Shown here: positions 23,451-36,328 of the stretch, in pieces
Position numbering within the stretch: the stretch's first letter is position 1
Layout: every line of letters starts with the position of its first letter
DNA from: Nectonema munidae
Taxonomy: Eukaryota; Nematomorpha; Nectonematoida; Nectonematidae
Direction of reading: 5' to 3'
DNA: 64,000 nucleotides
Assembly: GCA_030549495.1 (NCBI GenBank)
Contig: JAUIRK010000907.1
Span: 744,001 to 808,000 of the forward strand
Made by a program: the position numbers and the translations under genes
The notes under the pieces: generated by a model
Databases searched by the model: none
What the model was told of the DNA's origin: nothing
Seen by the model: the letters and a program-made list of their open reading frames with translations, nothing else

Positions 23451-23904
23451 AAAAGATAATACTTTGAATTTTATAGGTAAGTAATTTGTGGCCCTATTAA
23501 TTCATACTTAGCATGTATATTTTTAGATATTTTCTCATATAATTGTAAATTTATTTTCAAATTTTTATTTTTAACATCCTTCCAATAAACTTTATATATG
23601 TTTTCAATTTTCCTTTCTTGTGCAAGTGTTTCGGTAGGATTTTTTTTTGTCAAAGCCATAAATTTTTTATTTTTATTGTTTTTTTAGAGATTAATATATT
23701 GTATTTCTCAATAGTTTTGTAACATATCCTAGTTTTCAAAATTTAATTTAAGATGCTGTTCAACAAAAACATGGTATACAAATCATTTTCTACGATTTCT
23801 AAATATTTGTCATATTTAAAGTTTTGCTACTTTCTAATTATGTTAACCAAACTTGTTAGTAGCTTTGTATCCTATTTATTTATTTATTAATGAACGTTTA
23901 TTCT

Positions 23905-24370
23905 AGATTAGTAGTTCTCAACCTTTTTTTTAACAAAGGGTCAAATTATGAACCAACATTGCACTAAAGGGGTGCACCAAAAGCATAAAATAGGTCTTTA
24001 TAAAAATATTTTAGTTACTTACACTGAATCAATTGATGCACATATATCATAAAATTAATAAATCAAATAATTTGAACAGGGAAGCCTGTCCTTTGTTTAA
24101 GCATTGTGATGCCTGTACATTTATTTAGTTTAGCAAATATCTTTCATTATTGCATTTTTAGACAAAATACAGTGTCACTCATACTCAAATTTTTTTGGGG
24201 GAGAGGCGAACTTTTTTTTTATAATCAAAATTTATTATAAAAGAATATTTGTCCAATGAACACACCACCATTATTTTATTATCCGATATTACACTTGCAC
24301 TCTGAGCGGATAACTGCGTTTCCTCAAGTTAAAAATTACTTTATTTCTAATTGTAATCGCATCACTACGA
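23905..24370. repeat. hAT-like repeat fragments, family also at 50.76 kb
   Basis: Near 23908 TAGTTCTCAACC and AAGGGGTGC resemble hAT MITE ends of the 'CAGTGGTTCTCAACC' type. From 24174 to 24370 the sequence (TTATAAAAGAATATTTGTCC, AATGAACACACCACC, ACACTTGCACTCTGAG) matches 50770-50950 at roughly 70% by eye. These are dispersed repeats, with no coding. Confidence 0.5.
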
Positions 24371-24384
24371 ATGAAAGCAAAAAT

Positions 24385-24480
24385 AAACTGATAATTCACA
24401 CACCTGTTCCCAACCTCTATTACAAAGACAAACCATAGGTACCCTAGTTAATAGTAAAAGCTTCAAGCTAAAATTTCTTC
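24385..24480. repeat. Inverted repeat arm, partner at 26105-26200
   Basis: A stretch of about 90 bp (TTCCCAACCTCTATTACAAA, then GACAAACCATAGGTACCCTA, then GTTAATAGTAAAAGCTTCAA) is present as a near-perfect reverse complement at 26105-26200. The arms are about 1.6 kb apart. They may be element ends or two opposed copies of one repeat. Confidence 0.75.
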
Positions 24481-24488
24481 ATCACCGC

Positions 24489-24545
24489 TATTATTTTTAC
24501 ACTCATCTATTATCAGTTATATAATAGATGAGTGTAAAAATAATA
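24489..24545. repeat. Perfect 25-bp hairpin
   Basis: The left arm at 24489-24513 (contains TTTTTACACTCATCTATTAT) and the right arm at 24521-24545 are exact reverse complements around the 7-base loop CAGTTAT. A third, imperfect direct copy of the left arm follows at about 24555-24575. Confidence 0.9.
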
Positions 24546-25154
24546 TACTTTTATTATTACACTCATATATTATCAATTAATTTAATAAACTAATTTAATT
24601 TTTAAGACATCAACCTATCGTGAGCTTGATAAATCCATCAAATTTACTACAGTTCGTTAAATCAGCAGTTTCATTATGTCAGGCACAGGACATTTCATAT
24701 TCAGTAAATTTTCAAATACTTACGTTTTTGAAGAAAATAGGGTGACAAACACGATCGAAAATTCAATAAAGAGAACAGATTACGCCAGATTTTTTTTGTT
24801 TGAGACTTTCCTATTACAAGATTGAGAGACATTGATCACTTTTCATCGCATGTAATAAAACCGTTATTCCTCATTATTTATTTTCACGAGGTATTGAAAC
24901 TAATGGTCACAAATTTCCTTTCAGATTTGGGTGTTCTAGTATTGAAACAATTGCATGTCTAACAAAAGCCTTATGAAAAGATATGCTATGCTCTAATTAA
25001 GTGAAGATTTTATACTATGACTCTAAAAGCAATCCCGTAAATCTTTGGGAAACAAAATTCTTAGTTCAACCAATTCAGTATTTGGTGTTCGAATGACAAA
25101 AATATCTGTCTTCCTGAGATCGTATAAAAGGCTTGTATTACAAGACTCATTGGT

Positions 25155-25290
25155 AATCAGACCTCGTTTATCCGACACTTGATTATTCGACAATAGCACT
25201 ATCCGAAACAATATTGACTTTAACAAATTTTCAAACGCTTTTCTTCCCTGTTATTCTGATATTCACAATCCGACACCAACACTGTCCTCA
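25155..25290. repeat. pogo/Tigger-like fragment
   Basis: CAGACCTCGTTTATCCGACA, followed by ATTATTCGACAATAGCACTA, resembles the 'cagTGGAACCTCGattATCCG' ends of pogo-like elements. No partner end or transposase was found. Confidence 0.35.
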
Positions 25291-25836
25291 TAAACCAAAT
25301 GCTCTCATGCCTGCTTGTATAATTTTTTAATTTGGCAGACCAATCATGTAAGTGTTTTTATGACACACCCATTCAACACTAAAAACAACTTTTTTGTACC
25401 TAAAAATCGGGTTATATGCGACCCTAACATAAAATTAATAACGGGAAAAATAAAACAAATTTTTAAAATTTGTGATTTGCTATATTTTTCTTTAAAAATT
25501 GAACATTAAACATTTAATGTATTATATATACGTCCCACAAATCTAAGGCTATTTATTTTTCAGACTTTATTTGTTTTCTAAAAGCCTTGTGAACCATCGA
25601 GGTAAAAAAATTGAATTATCTTAATTCAGAAAATTTTATTCGTTTTTAATCTAAATGCTCAAAAATATTTTATGCCTAAAAACACTTAGCCTTGAAAAAT
25701 GTTACCGACTCTATGCGATCTGATTGCTTTTCTAGTGTTAAAGCAAGAAAATTAATATGGATAGTCTACTTACCTTACAATTCAAACAACTCTTAAATAA
25801 TATAAATGGAGATATTAAATTTAGACTATTAAAATG

Positions 25837-25858
25837 GGGGGGGGGGGGGGGGGGGGGA
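25837..25858. repeat. Poly-G tract
   Basis: An uninterrupted run of about 22 G, conspicuous in AT-rich DNA. Its length may be affected by sequencing error. Confidence 0.9.
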
Positions 25859-26104
25859 GTTTGGACTTTTTTGCCCACGCCTCCGATCTGCACTCCTAAC
25901 AAAATATAGTTTTCATACTTCGTGATTCTTAATTTTTTTTTCTTAGTTAATATTTTAATAATTTACATCTAGCTGCACTTTTAAGTTTGTAATAGTTAAT
26001 TAGATTATTGCTCTTTGTTATTTTTACATTCACAGTTGCTATCTTGCTGAAGATTGTTTTCATAATCAGAAATCTAATTTTATTGTGTCTAGAAATTTTA
26101 ATGG

Positions 26105-26200
26105 ATTGAAGAAAAATATTTTGTTTAGCTTGAAGCTTTTACTATTAACTAGGGTACCTATGGTTTGTCTTTGTAATAGAGGTTGGGAGCATATGTGTGA
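26105..26200. repeat. Inverted repeat arm, partner at 24385-24480
   Basis: Reverse complement of the left arm. The match includes AGCTTGAAGCTTTTACTATT and GTTTGTCTTTGTAATAGAGG. Confidence 0.75.
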
Positions 26201-26209
26201 AACTGGTAT

Positions 26210-28975
26210 GATTCCATCACTAATAGATATATTTAGATACCATGATAAAAAGGAGTTCTAATAGAAGGTCAATAGATATAAAGTTGAAAAAATAAAGGAG
26301 TGCTGTGGAAGTTGATCGAGAGCACGTTAAAGTTTTCGTCAAGAAGGAGTTCTAAAGAATTTAAACTTTTCTCATATTTTTATCCTAATTCAGGAAGACA
26401 CGCCAAGACATAATTGGATAAGTAACCAGTTTTTAAAATGTAAAGTGATTTTAAGAGGTATTGAGGCATTTCAAATTGTTGAAAATTTTTAGACATTTAA
26501 TTTGTCTACTTTCAAAATGTTTGCACCATGTTGTGTTTGAGAGTCACGCTGAGATATTTCACATGTTAAGCAGGGGAAAGATTCTCATTTTCATAAAGTT
26601 AGAAAATTTTATTAGGGGTGATTTTTGTGTGTTAATGACTATGCCAGAAAAGAACACAATGGAGAGATCGGTCAGTAATTTGACTAACCGAGATGAGATT
26701 TTCTGGTGGGTCTTTAACAACAATACCAAACATAAAATCATCGGAGTATCCGTGATGAAAAGTATGTAAGATTGATAAAATACAATTCAATCTCGATATT
26801 TTTTGTTTAAAATTATATGCTCACAATACCTTTTCTATTCTAAAATGATTTGATGCGTTATTCCTTTAAAAGTTAATACAATTAATTACGGAAACCTGAT
26901 GTCATATGCAAAAACTAAATTTATATATGAGTTTTGCACATTATGATTAGTTAAAATCTCATGAAAAACTTTGTTCTAGAAAAATTGTGTTGACCAGTGT
27001 TATGATGTTCAGGTCGATTAAAATTTGAGATCCTTAAAATTATAAATGGCAGGTATGAGAGGCATCCTCTTTCAGGGGGTGATCCTAGAAGTGTTTGAGG
27101 AAGAGGAGGTTAGATCGGAAAAAAATTGTTCAACACGTGTGTGGCTCTGGAAAAAAGACTTCTAAAACTTGATTTGAGTTCTCATTTAAGTTCACTGTTA
27201 TTTTGTTGGGTAAGATCAAAGTGTGTACATGGTAGGCCGATTTACAGTTTCCCTTCAAAATTGTTGTTCTTTTCCATATGTTGTCCCTTTAAAATCTAAA
27301 AGTTTTCTCCACTTTTCTTTTTTAAAATAATTAATCTTGTTAATGATGAGTCTTATTTTTCTATACCTTTAAATGTCGATCCTATCTTTACTTTGTTTGA
27401 ATGCTTTTGCTTCTTGCTTATTATTTTTCTTAACGTTTGTAGATTTGGGCATAAAAAGCGTATGCGGAATATTCTAATGAGTTCTTAAAAAGATTCGCAA
27501 AAGATTGAGAAAGAAGGTCAATATCTGACGACTATCCATGTTGGTGTGTAAAATGTTATTAGTTTTCAGTTTAATCTGTGACTTTTTCTCTAAGTGAGCG
27601 ATTTAAATCAACTCATAAAAGTTGTCTAATTTCATAATTTTATCATTACATAAACGCTTAAGTCAATGCGAGAAGTAAGATTAATATCAGATCTCAAGGT
27701 TCGAAAAGTAGGCTGCTTCTTCGAGTCAATCAAATGCATGCCACATTCGATTATTTCGGTATAAAGCATATAACCTGTTAAGTTTGTTATTCAAAGAAGA
27801 TGGCTTGCTTTTGTGTCTGAAATTACAAAAAAGCAAAGTTTTCAAGTTTTCCCATCACTCCTGAAAGGAAAGTATCGAATAAGGAGGGGTGCCCAGGATG
27901 AAACAAAGCAAATTATTGTTGAACATAGCTAAAGCAACACAAAAAGTACCAGCCAATAAGTCCTGCACCAAAGAAATCCTAAGAGTGTTTTAGAAAATTA
28001 TAGCATCAAGCAATTTATCAGATTGACAAACTATAAGTGCGCTGAAGGAATGATTGGAGTTATATTTTGTCATGTGTAGGCTTTATTTACTGAAATGATT
28101 TAGAGATAGAATTCAGTCTAGGACATTTTGGACATGGAGTAGGTTTCGGCGAGGTATATTTTTAATAACGCAAGAACAAATTAATGTCTCGTATTCCCCA
28201 ATGTTTGTGGTAACTGGTCAGCAGTTCAAATGTATTTAAAAGTAGGTTAAGGTGGAAAGAAGAAGCAAAGGTTAAAAAGCGGAGAGATAAAAATATGAAA
28301 GAGCCCAAAAAAACTTAGAGCGAAGAGATAAAACATTTTAGTCTTTGGAATAAAAATTGAAATTATGAAGCTAAAGATTATAGAGAAAGCCAATGAAGAA
28401 AATTGTTTTAAGAAAAATGCTTTACATCGCCCATCGCCTTAAAGATTAAGTTTTTGCTTCTGAAAAGAGAGTTTAATTCTAGAGAAAATAATAGATGACT
28501 TGGAAAGAGAGAAAGTGACTGAGGAGTTTTCGGTTTAACTTTTGCAATATTGTATTGCCTAATTTTAGCTTTTATTATTTTGAATTTCTTCAAACCTTGA
28601 CGTCTAGTAATATTGAAAGAGGCGCAAAGAAAATGGAAGAATTATAGAGATTTTGTATGGAGAATGTAAGGGAAAAAAGGTCATCAAGGTTGAAATTGTG
28701 CTGGTTAGAATGTGTAAGGAGAGATATGAAAAAAAGAAGCTGCTGCTTATCAGAGATGTGCATGATAGACAAAAGTTGAAGAAGACAGCTCATACCTCCG
28801 AATCGAGAAGAAGGAATTAGGATAAATATTATTGAAAAAGAGACAAAAGACTTTTTTTGAAAACGAATTATTTGACATTTGAGACAAATTTTGATATAAA
28901 ATTTAAAAAGTGATAGGAACGCGAGTGTTGTATAAAAATATTAAAATTTGATATTCGGTTTATATAAAAGACCAA
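26210..28975. other. Gene-free stretch
   Basis: ORFs at 26461-26769 and on the minus strand at 28408-28793 have no recognisable domain, no splice context and no codon bias, so I do not support them. Purine-rich tracts occur near 28240-28420. Confidence 0.4.
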
Positions 28976-28981
28976 ACTTAA

Positions 28982-29040
28982 TTCAAAATGCTTTAAATGG
29001 AGCAGCTAATCGTTATAGTGTACTGTATAAATGAGCTTCA
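28982..29040 (+). repeat. Dispersed repeat copy 1
   Basis: TTCAAAATGC, then GCAGCTAAT and TTATAGTGTACTGTATAAAT form about 58 bp repeated at 30205-30262 with few differences, in the same orientation. Confidence 0.7.
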
Positions 29041-32000
29041 GGTTTTCAAGTCCGTGATAAAGATTTCTTTGAAGAGTTATGTGTTTTGTAGACTTCTTTT
29101 CACGATGAATTTCTCGGTAACGAGAGTGCTCGTTTGAAGCCACTTCAGAACAACTTACATCCAATATTAGTCACTTAGAACATTTAATTAGATTCCAATA
29201 TTTTGATAGCATTCTCAATCTTCGTAAAAGCTTCATCAATGCTTCGTAGACTCAAACAACGATGGAAGGTGGGACAAATCTTAGAATAAAGAAACTGTTG
29301 TAATATAGTGTACTTTTTGGACACCCCCTATATTACCTACAAGGTATCAATTTTTTTTTAAGAAAATTCAAAGGTGAGAATTTTATTGTAGTAGTTAATG
29401 CAAAGATTACTCTTTGTAAAGAAATACTTTGTGAATACAAGAACGAACTTTATGAACACATGAATTGAATTTATTTTGCAAATTTTTGTTTATTGATTAG
29501 TAAAAATTTGTGTTTACAATTAAGTAGATTCAATATATCATGTCTTCGGATTCGATTTAGTGTCCTTTCACGACAAATTTACCTTCAAATCTACCAATTC
29601 CATTTCTCTCTTCCTTGACACATTTCACTTTCTAACTTTCGAGGTCAGGGTCGCTATTCGGACATTTTAAGGTTTTTTAAAGTGCCAAAAAATATTTTTT
29701 AAATATGGAAAAAATCTCTTAATTTTTGCAGGCATATGAAATGGCCGTTCTCTAGTAGAAGTCCGATGTGAAGAGCTGGCGTTGAATTTATTAAGTTTTA
29801 AGTATTTGGAATCAAAGTCGGATTTTTGTAAGTATACTGATATTTTAAAGCGTCATTACTACTCCAATTTTTATTTCATGCTAATCGGCTCCTGGGCCTT
29901 TCAAAGCGAAATAACTTTAGTAGAAGCAGTTTTGTAGTAAGAACTAGTTAATTGTTAGTTGGTAAGTAAAACAAAAGATTATTGCAAGAAAATGAGTTAA
30001 AAAAATTTCTATAAAATCATAAAATATATTGCCCCATATCTACAACTTTCCCTTCCATCCCTAAAAATACAGTTTCCTAGCTTTTTTGAAGAATTTGACT
30101 ATAACATAATTTCGCAAAATATTGTTAACTAATTAGTTTTAGGATATAGTTTTTTCCTCTAAAATAAAAAATAAAAATGACGATTCAAAAGGCAAAAAGA
30201 TTTAAATTCAAAATGCGTTAAATGACGCAGCTAATTCTTATAGTGTACTGTATAAATGAGCTAATTTAGAGGTTATGTGGTGTGGGCGCAAGCAGTAGCG
30301 TTGCAAGGATGCGGCCTTTAGTGCAGTGCCCCTCCATTTTCACTAGGTACCCCCTCCCCCCTATTTTTATTCTCTAAGGCTATTATAAGTATATCTGCAT
30401 TGCTGAAGTGTTGAAATTTTTTCGCAAAAATTGCACCTCTTCTGAGAAATGGGAGATTTTTATTCTTTTCGAAAAGTGTTCTCCTTTGCGCCTCCCCATT
30501 TTTTTTCTGTTTTTTGTTACGCCATTGGGCGCGAGTAAACGGCTTTAATTTGTAAAGAAATGTAATAAATTCAGGAAAAAGGACGTCGTTTTTGTTGAAT
30601 TACGAAGAGTGTATTTTAAGTCAAAGATAGATATTTGCGACTACATAATCGTATCCTATCTATCCCTCTATCCACTACAAACACCACACGCACTAAAAAT
30701 ATTTTCAGATAAAAAATGCTTTAATATACTGCATTTAGTAGTTCAATTTCCTGAAACATCAAAATTAAGCTCATGGTTGGTCGTGTGTGCATGAGATATG
30801 ATGTGAATGAAAGTGAAGGAAGAGAATTTTTTGTCAATACGATTTCAGCGTGAACTTCCTCTAATCATTATTTAATTGAATTATTCGTTTAAAAACTTTA
30901 AAACCTCATCATCACCACCATCTCGATCATTATTTTTATGGATCTCCTCTCTCTTCAAAATTCATTCTTTAGCATGAGTGGAAGAAAATCTCTTCAGATT
31001 AAATATGAATGCTGTCATAATTGGCGACACTAATAATAATAGTAGTTTTATTGATTTCTCATTTCCCTAATTATAACTTTTTTAAAATTGATCCTGTATT
31101 GTATAATACCTATTATTATTTATGTTATTATTTATATTGTTAATATGGTTGTTTTATATTGATCAGCCGCCATATTTACTATATTTTATACACACGCATT
31201 CTTCCCACTATTCAAAGGACGTATCACTTTATATATTTTTATGAAGTAGTTCTCCCTAACTAACTATTACTTCAATATAATTCAAACTTTCGCTCTACTT
31301 ATCCATCAATGTTTGTATACGCTTTGTAGTCCAAGCCAAAGAGTCCCTAAATTTTCTGTGTCAAGAAATTTCTCATTATTTTCATCAATTTTCTAGATGT
31401 AATTACACACACACTCACATAAACATACATATACATACTTACATGTATATGTGTGCGTGCACATGTATTTATATTGTAAAAGCTAATTTTACTAACGATT
31501 TCGACGAGTTTTTCCTTCTAGTCAAATTGATTTTATTGCATTATGATGCCGTTGAACAATAGAGTCATTATTTTTATGTACTCATCCTTATTATGTTTTG
31601 TAAAAAGAAGGACGCAACGTAAGTTTCGTATTAGAACAGTCATTCGTTTATTTTGGCATCTTTATTTCGCCTCCCACCTTTCAGAACCAATGGGACACCA
31701 GTATTCCGTATAATAAAAATGCTCACTTTTCTACAAACGCATTTTATCCAACGACCATTTTTAAATAACGCATGCAATTACATAATTTGAAGTTAGTTTT
31801 TTAATTAAATTATTAAATTTCCTTTACCTTTGTCGGATAAAATGGGGTAAGTTATATAAAAAATCATTGGAAAAAATAGTAGACGATTCGTTCAAAAATA
31901 TCCCCGCCTTAACCCTTTCATTACCAGAAAAATCAGACGATATTTATTAAAAAGCAGAAGATTCATATACAAAACTATTTGAAAAAGCAGACGAAGGTAA

Positions 32001-33100
32001 AATTGTTTACGTATCATATATGATACACTGACCACGAACGGGTTTAGAGCGTTAAAGCACTAAACATTTATTCACCTCTACATCTTCGGCCTGAATATGT
32101 CCTCGAACAAATATCTTAATTTCAGCTTTTTGTAATGTTGTATCCCATGGCCTAATATAATCTTTATTTTTTCGTTCAGACGTTTGAGCAAAGTGAGTTG
32201 GTTAGCTAGTTTTTCACTCAATTAGTTGATTGAACAGTTGGGCCCGTGGTAAAATCTACGATGGTATATTTTTTCCCAAAATTAACTTTCTTATTACGTT
32301 CTATCTCAACTAAAAACGGTTTGAATTAGATTGGATGTTTGTTTATAATTACTCCTACCGAAATGTAATGTTCGCTCTTAAAATGATTTTGCTCAAAAGA
32401 AATGGAACCCGCAATGATCTTTACCTTGAAGGAATTGACACTTAATAAAAAAACAAAATTTGATATGAGAGACAGAGAAAGTGAAAAACCTATAATCTAA
32501 ATACAAAAATAATCTTTTGCTCTGAAAATATATCTTCACTGCGTTTTATTTATTTTATATACGGAAAAAATGAATTAAAATATTGGCACAGTGAGATGAT
32601 ATTTTACTGATAAACTGTTAAGAAAAAGTTTGCTAAGCTATAGCTTATAAGTAGATTTTTATCTACATTTTGATTGGTTGAATTGTTAAGGGCTTAAAAA
32701 TTGTAATGATGAAGTGTTAGAAGTTAATTAACATTTTACACGCCAGAGTCACTGATAAGTTCATTTATTTAAAATGAAAAATTACCAAGCAATTCAGTTA
32801 CTACAATAATCCTAATAAATGGAACAAATACATCATCCCTTAATCCAGATGTTCTTCCCGGCTATGTATTAGAACACTTTCTGTTTTATCAAAAAAATTT
32901 ATTCGCCTATCTATTATTATTCTAGGAAAGGAAATGATTTTCCTGTGAAGCTCATAGATCTCAAAAGTATCCCATCTTAGCAGTTTAACTGGAAAAATTC
33001 CCCTAAAAATATAAAATAATTTTCTGAAATTTTATTAACACAATCATTGCTTATCCTCAACATCCTCATCTTCTTTACATCTCATGTTCACTATTTTATC
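29041..33100. other. Gene-free stretch with minor repeats
   Basis: TAGTGTACTTTTTGGACACC at about 29307 resembles a Tc1/mariner end. The second copy of the 58-bp repeat lies at 30205-30262. Short tetranucleotide-like CA/TA tracts occur at 31400-31460. I see no coding. Confidence 0.4.
31909..32055. mobile_element. Possible piggyBac-type MITE
   Basis: A 139-bp segment is bounded on both sides by TTAA. The left end is TTAACCCTTTCATTACCAG; the right end is ACGGGTTTAGAGCGTTAA. The TTAA target and CCC start fit piggyBac MITEs, but the two ends are not clear inverted repeats. An internal palindrome GTATCATATATGATAC is present. Confidence 0.3.
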
Positions 33101-33117
33101 ATTTATATGTATTTGCT

Positions 33118-33180
33118 TTGAAAAAGGAGTTTATACTCCGAAACTAGTTAGCAATATCACTAATAAAGTGCCCAATTTTT
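33118..33180 (+). repeat. Hairpin-bearing 3' module of a retroelement type
   Basis: GAAAAAGGAGTTTATACTCC, then GAAACTAGTTAG and AATAAAGTGCCC: a small GGAGTATACTCC-type stem followed by GAAAC and a polyadenylation-like signal. This layout is seen at 3' ends of Penelope-like and some LINE elements. The assignment is by resemblance only. Confidence 0.3.
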
Positions 33181-33593
33181 TTCATTTTTATATTTGTTAA
33201 TAAACTTTTTTCACCTTATCTCTTTCAATGAGCATATCGGTCAGAAATGTTGTTTCTAAATATTTTTTTATAATTGTTTTGAATTTAGAGAAAAACTTTT
33301 TTATTTTAGTAGAATAAGATTAAAGTCTTTTTAGTGCTATGATGAAGCTTTTTATTTCTCTATTCTTTAAAAGCTAAAAGGAGTGCAACCAGTGTATTTT
33401 GTGTAGATAACCTTTTTGAAATGAAGATATAAATTCGATACAAGACAAGAGGATAGCTCTTTTGTTACCCCATGCGCCAATCTAGGTTAGTGTGTCTAGG
33501 CATTGTTAACGTGTAGATAGATGAAAGTCTGCAGAGATTTTAATCCTAAAGCATAGTCCATGAGCAAGGTATCACCTGATCACCAATTGAATA

Positions 33594-33784
33594 CTGTAAA
33601 TCATGAAATTTTCGTGATATTCTTGTTTTCGCGGAAAGCTGATGTTTCACGAATATATTTGCAGAGAAAAATAGGTAAAACATATGGAGATAATTTTGAA
33701 AATATATGCTTCGGCGCGAAAATAACACTACGCCACCTTTTTTTAACGCGCAGATCGTGAAAATTTAGAAAATTTGATTTACAG
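33594..33784. mobile_element. Tc1/mariner-type MITE inside the hAT relic
   Basis: The 191-bp element has perfect 10-bp inverted ends CTGTAAATCA (33594-33603) and TGATTTACAG (33775-33784), and a TA dinucleotide on each side, as Tc1/mariner transposases leave. Subterminal CGTGA and CGCG motifs are also partly inverted. It sits directly at the 3' end of the hAT coding relic. Confidence 0.75.
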
Positions 33785-33787
33785 TAT

Positions 33788-35408
33788 TACAGTTATAAAA
33801 AAAGGTGATGTCTACGGTAGGTAGGTACTTGATATGCTTGGACTTGATATTCAACAAACATGAGAATCCACTTTCACACATATAAGTTGATGTAAAAGGC
33901 GAAAGATATCGAGCAGCTACTTTTGAAATATTCGGGTAGCTGCAGAGCAAACTTTCATGAAATTTTTGAATACTACATTGTGATACAGATCTTTAATCTT
34001 CAAATCATTTTTGAATTCTAAAATTCTTCCTGAAAATTTTCTTGAATTTTATTAGCATCCGTTTTGAAAGGATTTCTGATGAATAATAATGTAACCTGTT
34101 CCATATCCATTTGTGGAAAATATCGCTGAATGAAGCTCTTTTTTCAACTTTTGTAAATGCTTATTTATTTTTGCCTGGATAGTATTTTTTCATTCATCAA
34201 AGCATCTAAACAAGGAAACTGAATATAATTTTTATTTACTACTCTTGTTATTCATAGTTGTTGCGAAGAAAGCTTTAATAATACTCTGATGACAGATTAA
34301 TTCTGCATTTTTACTTCGCAGCTGAGGATGAAGTTTGTTAAGTATACCAAAAATATCCGCGAAATAGCAAGCTCTAATTCTGAATATGATATTAATTTTT
34401 CTAATTTTTCTTTTCCTTGAGACTGAAGAAAAAAAAGTTCTTTTGTCAAATCGATAATCCTCTTAAATACATTGCCTGCTGACAACCACTGCACGGAAGT
34501 GTGAAATAGCAGTACTTCAAAGCGAGACTCCATATTTGTCTGAACAACCTGGTGTTCACTGCTGATGATATCATTTACTTTTATCGATTCTTTAAAAAGT
34601 AAATTAAGGTGATTTTAAAGCGTTCTTGATGCTTCATTCTAATGCTTCTTTGTGAATTACACAATTAATTCCATTAACTAACGGATTACGTTCTTTAACT
34701 AGTGTGTGGAAACCTGATATTAAGCCTAACATCACAGGAGCACCATCAATATTGACACCAACTCAAACCATTGACTTCAAAATCCACAATTTTAAGGATA
34801 TCTTGGCCTTTGTGGTGGTGCCAAGGCTTTTACAAAAAAGAAACTCCCTTTTAAAATATCCTTTAGTCACGTATCGTACAAAAACTAAAAGGTTAGAAAA
34901 CTGGGAGACATCTGTAGTTTCATTTAATTGTATTGAAAACCATGGAGATTTCTTGATTTCAATTCACAAATTTTTCCGCACATTTCAACTATTTGTCTTG
35001 AAATGAAAATATCATTTAGCTTGCGCGCAGCATCTTCTCCAACAACAGGTCTCGCCATTTCTTTTGGACAAGGCATAACAAGTTGCTCAACAATTGTGAG
35101 AGGCTTTATCGTTTGCGGCACTTTATAAGCCACGATGTAAGATGCGCGTACTGCATTAGTTTTCATAGAAAATTCCTGTTGAGTCAAGACGCTGTTTTTT
35201 TAAATCTGATCATTTTCGCTCAAAATATTCTCTTGGATTTTGCAATAAACTTGGATGACATTTTTCAAGATGAAGTTTAAGTGTAGCAGGTTTCATTGAG
35301 TCATTTCCCTAAATTTTAAAGTTATTTAATACTATCTTTTAGTTGAAAGGTGAAGCCAAATTCAATGTAGTCTTCTGAATACTTACGAATGTTTTTTGCC
35401 ACTGCCAT
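33788..35408 (-). pseudogene. Decayed hAT transposase, ZBED5-like
   Basis: Starting at ATG 35408, the minus strand shows in order: KYSEDYIEFGF and NDSMKPATLKLHLEKCHP (BED zinc finger, about 35380-35250). Next is RASYIVAYKV, then PCPKEMARPVVGEDAA (about 35140-35040), then NIDGAPVMLG, then NPLVNGINCVIHKEA (catalytic-core Asp, about 34750-34620). FHTSVQWLSAGNVFKR follows (about 34510), then VAARYLSPFTSTYMCESGFS (hAT dimerisation, about 33920). Order and motifs match ZBED5-like hAT transposases. Several frame changes and stops separate the parts, so it is not functional. A mariner-type MITE follows immediately. Confidence 0.85.
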
Positions 35409-36328
35409 TTTCAAATTCCAAAAAATGATCTGTATTTTTCTATCTACAATAATAAATACATTTCTTTATACTTTTCCCACCATGTTGTGTGCTATTTTTA
35501 CCCCAGTGTTAGTGTTTGATATTATAAATGCAAGGGTGTATGTGTTTTTATAATTTTAAGAGAAAACTTTATCTTACAAAAAGATAAATTCTCCAAAAAT
35601 TGTAAAAATGTCATTGAAAATTTTGATTTGAAAAATAGTACGTGAAAAAACAAGACAGTAAATAAATATATAGTTAGAAACTAAAAATAACAAACATCAC
35701 GATATTTTATCAAATAAATACAATGCCTCAAAGGTTTTATTCTAATACAAATATTTAAAAATTACATATAGGAAAATTGAGTAAAATTGTTTTCACTTTT
35801 ATTAGATTATACCTATCAAATATAGCAAAATTTATAAAGTTTATATTTAAAATTATTTTACTCAATAATTAAATTTAAAAAATCTTTCAAAATGAAAGAA
35901 GCACTATTGTTAAATTAAATAGATTTCAAAAGAACAGGAATTCAAAAGTTCAAAAACAAATGGCATGATGTCTGAAAACAAAAGTATCTTATGAGTAAGG
36001 ACGGAGAATTTCGATAACTAAGCGAGAAAAAGTGATTGATGTAATATGTGAGAAGATAAGATGAGATTTTTTTGCTGCAAGTTATTCGAAAATCAAAAGT
36101 CCTATTTGTCATGGATCATCTGATATATCATCATAGAGCGCTGCGCTAGACGGTAACCCAGTTGGTTGCTGTATTTGACTTCAATTGTAGTTTCCTAGTT
36201 ATAATGGCTAATTCCTTTTTCATTTAAGTAGTCAACTGTGCACTAATCCTGACTGGTGGTGGAGGTCCTTTTGGTGCTAGGTGTCGTAAACTTGTCAAGC
36301 AAAGATCCTTCACGCTGATGATGTAGGG
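35409..36328. other. Upstream region of the dystrobrevin gene
   Basis: AT-rich to about 36050, then more balanced composition to the ATG. An in-frame stop lies about 40 bp upstream of the ATG. No TATA box or obvious promoter could be assigned. Confidence 0.4.

Noticed and set aside
27790-27900. Possible THAP-type domain
   Set aside because: A Cys and a SSFPITPER-like phrase can be read, but stops interrupt it and the family ligands are missing.
28408-28793. Adjacent minus-strand ORFs of 61 and 67 codons
   Set aside because: Purine-rich complementary strand, no domain and no splice context.
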